A DNA stretch of 58,381 bases from Flavobacteriaceae bacterium. GTDB lineage: Bacteria > Bacteroidota > Bacteroidia > Flavobacteriales > Flavobacteriaceae. Location: contig JAFMLQ010000007.1 in assembly GCA_017852075.1 (NCBI GenBank), positions 1 to 58,381 of the forward strand, written 5' to 3'. Below are positions 54,094-58,381 of this stretch, piece by piece. The translations under genes and the position numbers were made by a program. The stretch's first letter is position 1. Every line of letters starts with the position of its first letter. A model generated the notes under the pieces. It made no database searches, was not told the DNA's origin, and saw nothing but the letters and a program-made list of their open reading frames with translations.

Positions 54094-54231
54094 ATTTTCT
54101 GTATTAAACGATTTACTTTATTGAGATGAAGCATTTAAATTCTACCAATGAAATTACTTGTTTTTATTGAATAAATATAACTTTCAATACCACGCGCTAA
54201 AATTGATTGAAAAGAAATGTACGTATTTATT

Positions 54232-54717
54232 TCAGCGTAAGCGGAAGTTTAAAATGCTATTTATGGCCAAAGTAATTCCACTAAGTGAATTGTATCCTTG
54301 AATAACACGGTCTTCCGAGCGTAGTGTCAAAGTACAATCTTTGCCTCTTTTGAGGATTTTCAAAAAATCTTCCACTTCGTATTTCTCATTTGAAACGAGG
54401 TCTTCAAGTTGCAAAATGCGCAAGCGTTGATTCAAAATCATGAATTCTTTTACTTTGATTTTTTGGTCGGATATCTCAAAAAGTGCATAGTACTTCTGTG
54501 CTTTTTTAAACAGATTGCCCTTTATTGATAAATCCAATCCCCATTTTCTGGATTTAGAAAGGTGTAACGTTACAGAATCCTGAATTTCGTAATTGAATTG
54601 TATTGTGCCTACCACTTCAGCAGTATTGTTTTCTTGATCAGCGCGATATTCCCATTGAGAAAATCCTTTAGTCCCCAATACAACCAATACAAGGGCTATT
54701 TTGTGTTTTAAATTCAT
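54232..54717 (-). CDS. Exported hypothetical protein
   Basis: A 161-residue protein with a signal peptide (LVVLGTKGFS before QWEY). The mature part is beta-rich in its first half (VGTIQFNYEIQDSVTLHLSKS) and then repeats short hydrophobic/charged stretches. It ends SILNFRLR. I do not recognise a domain and there is no Cys for lipid attachment. It lies alone, with an AT-rich 227-base gap between it and the following plus-strand gene in which I see nothing beyond a promoter-like element. Confidence 0.65.
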   Translation of the reverse strand: MNLKHKIALVLVVLGTKGFSQWEYRADQENNTAEVVGTIQFNYEIQDSVTLHLSKSRKWGLDLSIKGNLFKKAQKYYALFEISDQKIKVKEFMILNQRLRILQLEDLVSNEKYEVEDFLKILKRGKDCTLTLRSEDRVIQGYNSLSGITLAINSILNFRLR

Positions 54718-54885
54718 TGAAATAATACAGTATGTTTATCCTAAAGATACCCAATTGTAGAGGAATAACATTCTCTTAGTGCATAGAATTAAACAGATCA
54801 ATAGCTCCCTCCATTCAAATTGCTTTAAAAATCTGTGTAAATCCCTCAACATAAACTTTTTATTGTGGATCCTTTATTTTAAAGA

Positions 54886-54918
54886 TTTGGGTTATTTGCT
54901 CAACAAGTCTTATTTTTA
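54886..54918 (+). promoter_or_regulatory. Possible promoter of the 65-residue gene
   Basis: TTTG at 54886-54889, a 21-base spacer and TATTTTTA at 54911-54918, one base off TAnnTTTG. It is 26 bases before the ATG. Confidence 0.4.
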
Positions 54919-54944
54919 AGATTGAATCTAAATCTCACGGAATT

Positions 54945-55142
54945 ATGAAAAATTATCTAACTCCTCTTTCCATTCTTGTCGGTGCCCTATTTGTTGGAAT
55001 TGCCATTATTCAGTCCAGCAAGTCGGAACAATACGAGTATGTTAAGGAGAACGTTGTTTTTGATAAAAACAGCGGAAAAACTTACTTTATCGATCAAAAA
55101 CAATATGTCGATATCAAAGGAGATCGTTATCAATTTGACTAA
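54945..55142 (+). CDS. Small hypothetical protein with N-terminal hydrophobic segment
   Basis: A 65-residue protein. Residues ~8-25 (SILVGALFVGIAIIQSS) are a signal anchor or signal peptide. The rest (EQYEYVKENVVFDKNSGKTY, FIDQKQYVDIKGDRYQFD) is polar and beta-like with two similar Y-V/F-D strands. No family is known to me. A weak hairpin follows the stop. Confidence 0.6.
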   Translation: MKNYLTPLSILVGALFVGIAIIQSSKSEQYEYVKENVVFDKNSGKTYFIDQKQYVDIKGDRYQFD

Positions 55143-55148
55143 ATATCA

Positions 55149-55175
55149 AATTGCCCTTTAGCAATTGAGTTCTTT
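55149..55175 (+). terminator. Weak terminator-like hairpin
   Basis: Stem AATTGC/GCAATT around CCTTTA, followed by GAGTTCTTTT. Only six pairs and an interrupted T run. Confidence 0.35.
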
Positions 55176-55196
55176 TCAAAGAAATGAAAATCCTAG

Positions 55197-55892
55197 CTAG
55201 CTTGTTCTAAATGTATAGACCCCTGAGCTGGACTGATTTCCATTGGCATCAATTGCTATAATTTTCCAGTAGTAAGTTGTGTTTTTAACCACTTCTACAT
55301 CCAGATTCGTGTCTGGTGCTTCATAGTCGATCGTTTCAATGAGTGTCGTTGCATCTGTTTGATCCAAATACACTTCAAACTGAACCAGATCTCCATCTAC
55401 ATCAGAGGCGTTCCAATTTAGCGTAATCAGATTATTGATTTTTGGGGTTACATTTGCTCCTGAACGAGGTGAAATAAGCTCTGTAGGAAAAGGAGCATAA
55501 TTGATTACTGCATCTCCAGCCAGATAAAACTTCCATTGGTCACTCTCTGATGGACTTGTGCCATCCTCACCTATACTTTTTACCATCCAACTGTATGGTT
55601 CCGCTTTTGTAAGTGCAATTGTGGTTTGATTGGAAGCGGATGTAAAGGTTTGAGAAGACTGTGTCAGTAAATTGGTCACCACAACCTCATAAGAAACTAC
55701 ATCTGTAGCGGCAGACCAACTAAATGCCACATTGCTTTGACTGTCATTGATAGAGGTTCCATCCAAACATGTTTCGTTATTGGTAGGGCTAATCAAAATA
55801 GCTATACCCGGGTCAATAGGAAGTGGCTCATCTGGCGTACAACTCGCTATAATTAAAATTAAACCTCCAAAAAGTAATGCAATTTTTCTCAT
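55197..55892 (-). CDS. Fibronectin type III lipoprotein
   Basis: A 231-residue lipoprotein (LILIIASC, Cys18). Two FN3-like domains: ~27-130 (GIAILISPTNNETCLDG, VAFSWSAATDVVSYEVVV) and ~134-231 (LISPRSGANVTPKINNLITL, GDLVQFEVYLDQTD). The second ends TTYYWKIIAIDANGNQSSSG, the usual FN3 pattern in Bacteroidota lipoproteins. It starts 2 bases after the stop of the T9SS protein, so it is co-transcribed with it, perhaps to anchor or help the secreted partner. Confidence 0.85.
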   Translation of the reverse strand: MRKIALLFGGLILIIASCTPDEPLPIDPGIAILISPTNNETCLDGTSINDSQSNVAFSWSAATDVVSYEVVVTNLLTQSSQTFTSASNQTTIALTKAEPYSWMVKSIGEDGTSPSESDQWKFYLAGDAVINYAPFPTELISPRSGANVTPKINNLITLNWNASDVDGDLVQFEVYLDQTDATTLIETIDYEAPDTNLDVEVVKNTTYYWKIIAIDANGNQSSSGVYTFRTS

Positions 55893-55894
55893 GA

Positions 55895-58381
55895 TTATTC
55901 TTTGATGACTTGTAATGATTGATCAAGAGTTTGACCTTTAACCTTTATGATATAAACCCCTTGTTTATAATTTGTGGTCTCCAACGTATAACTCCTCATG
56001 CCAAAAGACAAGGATACGGTTCTGTAATCCACTAGCTGTCCGTTTGGAGCGTAAACTCCAATTTCAACTAAATTATCTTTACCTCCAATAAAGAGTTGTA
56101 ATTCCTCTTTAAACGGATTAGGAGTATATTTTACTTCATAAGAATTTAGATAACTATTTTCAAAAAGCCCTTGACACTCAATACCTGTTGAGATCGATAT
56201 GTTGTTGATCCCTTTTTCTAGCTGAACTGTATACTTGCTACTGCTAGTCTGAGTGGTTTTTCCATTTTGAGTGATTTGATAAGTTGTACCTCCACTTAAA
56301 TCAAAGCTTACCGACTCTTCTGATTTACTGAAGAAGCTACTAACTACAAGCGGATCCGGCTCGGATATGGTTACTTCAAAACAGCGCTCAAATTCTAATG
56401 GATTTACTCCTTCTACGGTAACACATACCGAATAAACTCCTGCCGAAAGCTGATCCAAGCTCCAACTGCTTCCCGTAATACGGTCTGTGGTATTAACCGC
56501 TCCACTCACCGATACATTGTAGCTCACCGAGGTGTCTTGTACGGTCAAGCCAATACTGTTCTCCCCTGCACATTTTTCTGTTTTTGAAATTGAGAAGTTT
56601 TTTGCAGGTAAATAGTAGATTAAACATCCCTCTAGATCAACTAATTCTCCAAGTGGCGTGTCAGGACAAATATCGAATGGATTCCAAACCCCATCATGAT
56701 CCGCATCATCTGTAACATCTCCCACACCGTCTCCATCCGAATCTGATTGGTCTGGGTTGGCGACTAGCGGGCTGTTGTCCAATATATCTACTATCCCATC
56801 CCCATCATTGTCGTCTGTTGCTAAAACTGGCTGAGCTTGAAGTTCTATAGCTCGTGATTTCCCTTCAGGAACTTGAATGTTGGTTTGGGTTACCACAATG
56901 GGAACCTCAGGTGCTCCATCGTCTGTATTTGTGTATTCAATATCAACTTCATATACATTATCCCCATTTGCATCTCCTGGATTTTCAAAATCAGGAGGGA
57001 TAATAAAATCTAAATAATCTTCCGTTTCCTCTTCAACGGGGTCTCCATCTTTTTGCACTTCTAACTTCGTTCGGGTTTTGATGGTGAATTTATCTGCATC
57101 TTCTCCTCCACTGATTTTCTTTCTAACTTTCCATTTTCCGACAGCCTTTTGGTTTGGATTGAAATATCTACGGTGATCCACTTTAGCTCCTAATTCTTCA
57201 TCTATGACATTGAAAATAGAGATAAAGAAACGTCCTGTGTAGGTTTGATTTGGAATATCAACTACACGAATGGATTCTGATTTTGATCCTGTCAGTCCAG
57301 AAATATCTGCTCTATCTGATGCTTGAGCAGTAATCGTAAAGGGGTGTGCTGTGGTAGTCTCGTAATCTAATTCTTTAGTGGTTTTAAGTACTGCTCCATC
57401 AAGCTCTATAAATCCATCTCCTTGCAGTGCTATACTCACGATTTCACCTCCCATGGGATCTATAGCCTCCACAAAACCAACTATAGTTCCCACCTCTGCA
57501 TCTTCACTAATTTCAAAAGTTATAATAGAAATCTCTGGGGGTCTTGGAGCATCTTGAATAGTAATAATAACCGATCCTGATACTTCATTATATCCATCAC
57601 TAACGGTAAAGGTCAATCGGTTACCATTATAAACAGATCCGAAATCTAACAAACCTCCTCCTGTAACTACTCTAACATTACCCTCAGAATCTATACTCAA
57701 TATTCCTGAAAAAGGACTGTCCGTCTGAGTAAAGCTAAGGGGGTCTCCATCCGGATCAGTTACTTTTATTTTTCCAATTACAAGACCCAAAGGGGGAAGC
57801 TGAACAAAAGTCAGTTCCGTAGATTCAATTTGTGGAATTGGATTGTCTGTATCACATACATCCCCTATTCCATCACCGTCTTTGTCTGCTTGATCTGGAT
57901 TTTGGGTGTCTATACAGTTATCTTCGGTATCTACAATACCATCATCGTCAGTATCACGTTGTGAAGCACCACATCCTTTTTCATCAGCCACAGTAGGTAT
58001 GAGTTCGCCATAGTTTGGAGTTCCTTTTACATTGTTAATTTCAAACTCTGGGGTATCAGGACACTCATCTATATCATCAAAGACTCCATCTCCATCGGTA
58101 TCGATTTGATTCAACGCACATCCTTTTTCATCTACGAAAGACCCAGCCTCTGTACCTGGACATTCGTCATTAATATTGTATACACCGTCTCCATCTTCGT
58201 CTCTATATACGGTAAGCATTGTCGTTGCCGTACCCTCTGTATCCGCTACTCTAAAACCAAATGTTAACTGTTCACTGTCTTGGTTTGGTGTCTCTGCGAG
58301 GTAAATCGCACTATAGGTTCCATCTTGGTTGTCTATGGAGGTCAAGTCGCCCACGGGTCCAAAAAGGGTGACACTATATCC
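55895..58381 (-). CDS. T9SS-secreted protein with thrombospondin-3 and cadherin-like repeats (5' end outside window)
   Basis: The frame is open through the right edge (reads [12 protein letters not shown] at the border), so only the C-terminal ~828 residues are here. Calcium-binding thrombospondin type 3 repeats come first ([62 protein letters not shown]). Two cadherin-like domains follow at ~175-365. A second TSP3 group ([33 protein letters not shown]) precedes an Ig/PKD-like part. The last ~80 residues ([19 protein letters not shown] to QSLQVIKE) are a type A T9SS C-terminal domain. It is a large surface or secreted adhesin-like protein that folds with calcium. Confidence 0.9.
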   Translation of the reverse strand, partial: GYSVTLFGPVGDLTSIDNQDGTYSAIYLAETPNQDSEQLTFGFRVADTEGTATTMLTVYRDEDGDGVYNINDECPGTEAGSFVDEKGCALNQIDTDGDGVFDDIDECPDTPEFEINNVKGTPNYGELIPTVADEKGCGASQRDTDDDGIVDTEDNCIDTQNPDQADKDGDGIGDVCDTDNPIPQIESTELTFVQLPPLGLVIGKIKVTDPDGDPLSFTQTDSPFSGILSIDSEGNVRVVTGGGLLDFGSVYNGNRLTFTVSDGYNEVSGSVIITIQDAPRPPEISIITFEISEDAEVGTIVGFVEAIDPMGGEIVSIALQGDGFIELDGAVLKTTKELDYETTTAHPFTITAQASDRADISGLTGSKSESIRVVDIPNQTYTGRFFISIFNVIDEELGAKVDHRRYFNPNQKAVGKWKVRKKISGGEDADKFTIKTRTKLEVQKDGDPVEEETEDYLDFIIPPDFENPGDANGDNVYEVDIEYTNTDDGAPEVPIVVTQTNIQVPEGKSRAIELQAQPVLATDDNDGDGIVDILDNSPLVANPDQSDSDGDGVGDVTDDADHDGVWNPFDICPDTPLGELVDLEGCLIYYLPAKNFSISKTEKCAGENSIGLTVQDTSVSYNVSVSGAVNTTDRITGSSWSLDQLSAGVYSVCVTVEGVNPLEFERCFEVTISEPDPLVVSSFFSKSEESVSFDLSGGTTYQITQNGKTTQTSSSKYTVQLEKGINNISISTGIECQGLFENSYLNSYEVKYTPNPFKEELQLFIGGKDNLVEIGVYAPNGQLVDYRTVSLSFGMRSYTLETTNYKQGVYIIKVKGQTLDQSLQVIKE

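Noticed and set aside
55895-58381. DNA tandem repeat from the GATGGAGATGG-like text in the T9SS gene
   Set aside because: The similarity comes from the repeated protein motif DxDGDG, with different codons and spacing; it is not a DNA-level repeat array.
1-58381. CRISPR arrays, tRNA/rRNA genes, insertion sequences, integrases, prophage or toxin-antitoxin modules
   Set aside because: No spaced direct repeats, tRNA arms, transposase motifs or related genes were found on either strand.

Overview
The window looks like a chromosome segment from a marine member of the Flavobacteriaceae (Bacteroidota). The reasons are AT-rich DNA, several promoters with the Bacteroidota -7 element TAnnTTTG, a SusC/SusD pair, many lipoprotein signals with a Cys box, a type IX secretion (T9SS) C-terminal domain, and housekeeping order such as tdk-alr and DUF177-rpmF-fabH-accB-accC. 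No tRNA, rRNA, insertion sequence, integrase or CRISPR array was seen.

Layout. 1-15 kb is mostly housekeeping: the end of pgi, a TonB-dependent receptor, recJ/rsmI, tdk-alr, asd, DUF177-rpmF, fabH-accB-accC and an S9 prolyl oligopeptidase. 15.3-18.9 kb is a minus-strand inorganic carbon operon (small unknown protein, SulP transporter with STAS, Usp-like protein, beta carbonic anhydrase) ending at a strong terminator. 19-35 kb mixes cofactor genes (pdxA, ribE), a Na+/H+ antiporter, a 2-oxoglutarate/Fe(II) oxygenase behind an apparent attenuator, and genes that suggest amino-sugar or sulfated-glycan scavenging: a GH20-like lipoprotein, a GH109-like exported protein with a GHMP kinase and a nucleotidyltransferase, a sulfatase and a DAO-type flavoenzyme. 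35.7-43.3 kb is a compact polysaccharide utilisation locus (SusC, SusD, surface glycan-binding lipoprotein, GH16 with the ExDxxE laminarinase motif). 43.3-54.1 kb is a second catabolic cluster (below). 54.2-58.4 kb holds small exported proteins and a large T9SS-secreted thrombospondin-3/cadherin-like protein cut by the right edge.

Two systems stand out. (1) The 43.3-54.1 kb cluster encodes a pyranose dehydrogenase-cytochrome c fusion, an SMP-30-type lactonase, an amidohydrolase, a SelA-like PLP ammonia-lyase candidate, a RidA protein, a RraA-type aldolase candidate, a CBM9-like lipoprotein, a DUF4838 protein and a BASS-family Na+ symporter. Every enzyme carries an export signal; the PLP enzyme has a clear twin-arginine motif and RidA a plausible one. 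I infer an oxidative amino-sugar-acid pathway carried out outside the cytoplasm, with the symporter importing the organic acid produced. (2) At 24.28-24.49 kb a canonical promoter drives a leader containing a 20-codon ORF with a perfect Shine-Dalgarno (very unusual in Bacteroidota), mutually exclusive hairpins and an intrinsic terminator ending 3 bases before the oxygenase start codon: the layout of a translation-coupled attenuator.

Also new-looking: a promoter-to-terminator unit of about 127 bases with no gene in it (33,988-34,114), three tiny membrane-protein genes of 28, 33 and 30 codons, and a near-perfect terminator palindrome placed inside the 5' end of the GH16 reading frame. All functional calls rest on motif reading alone; no database search was possible.
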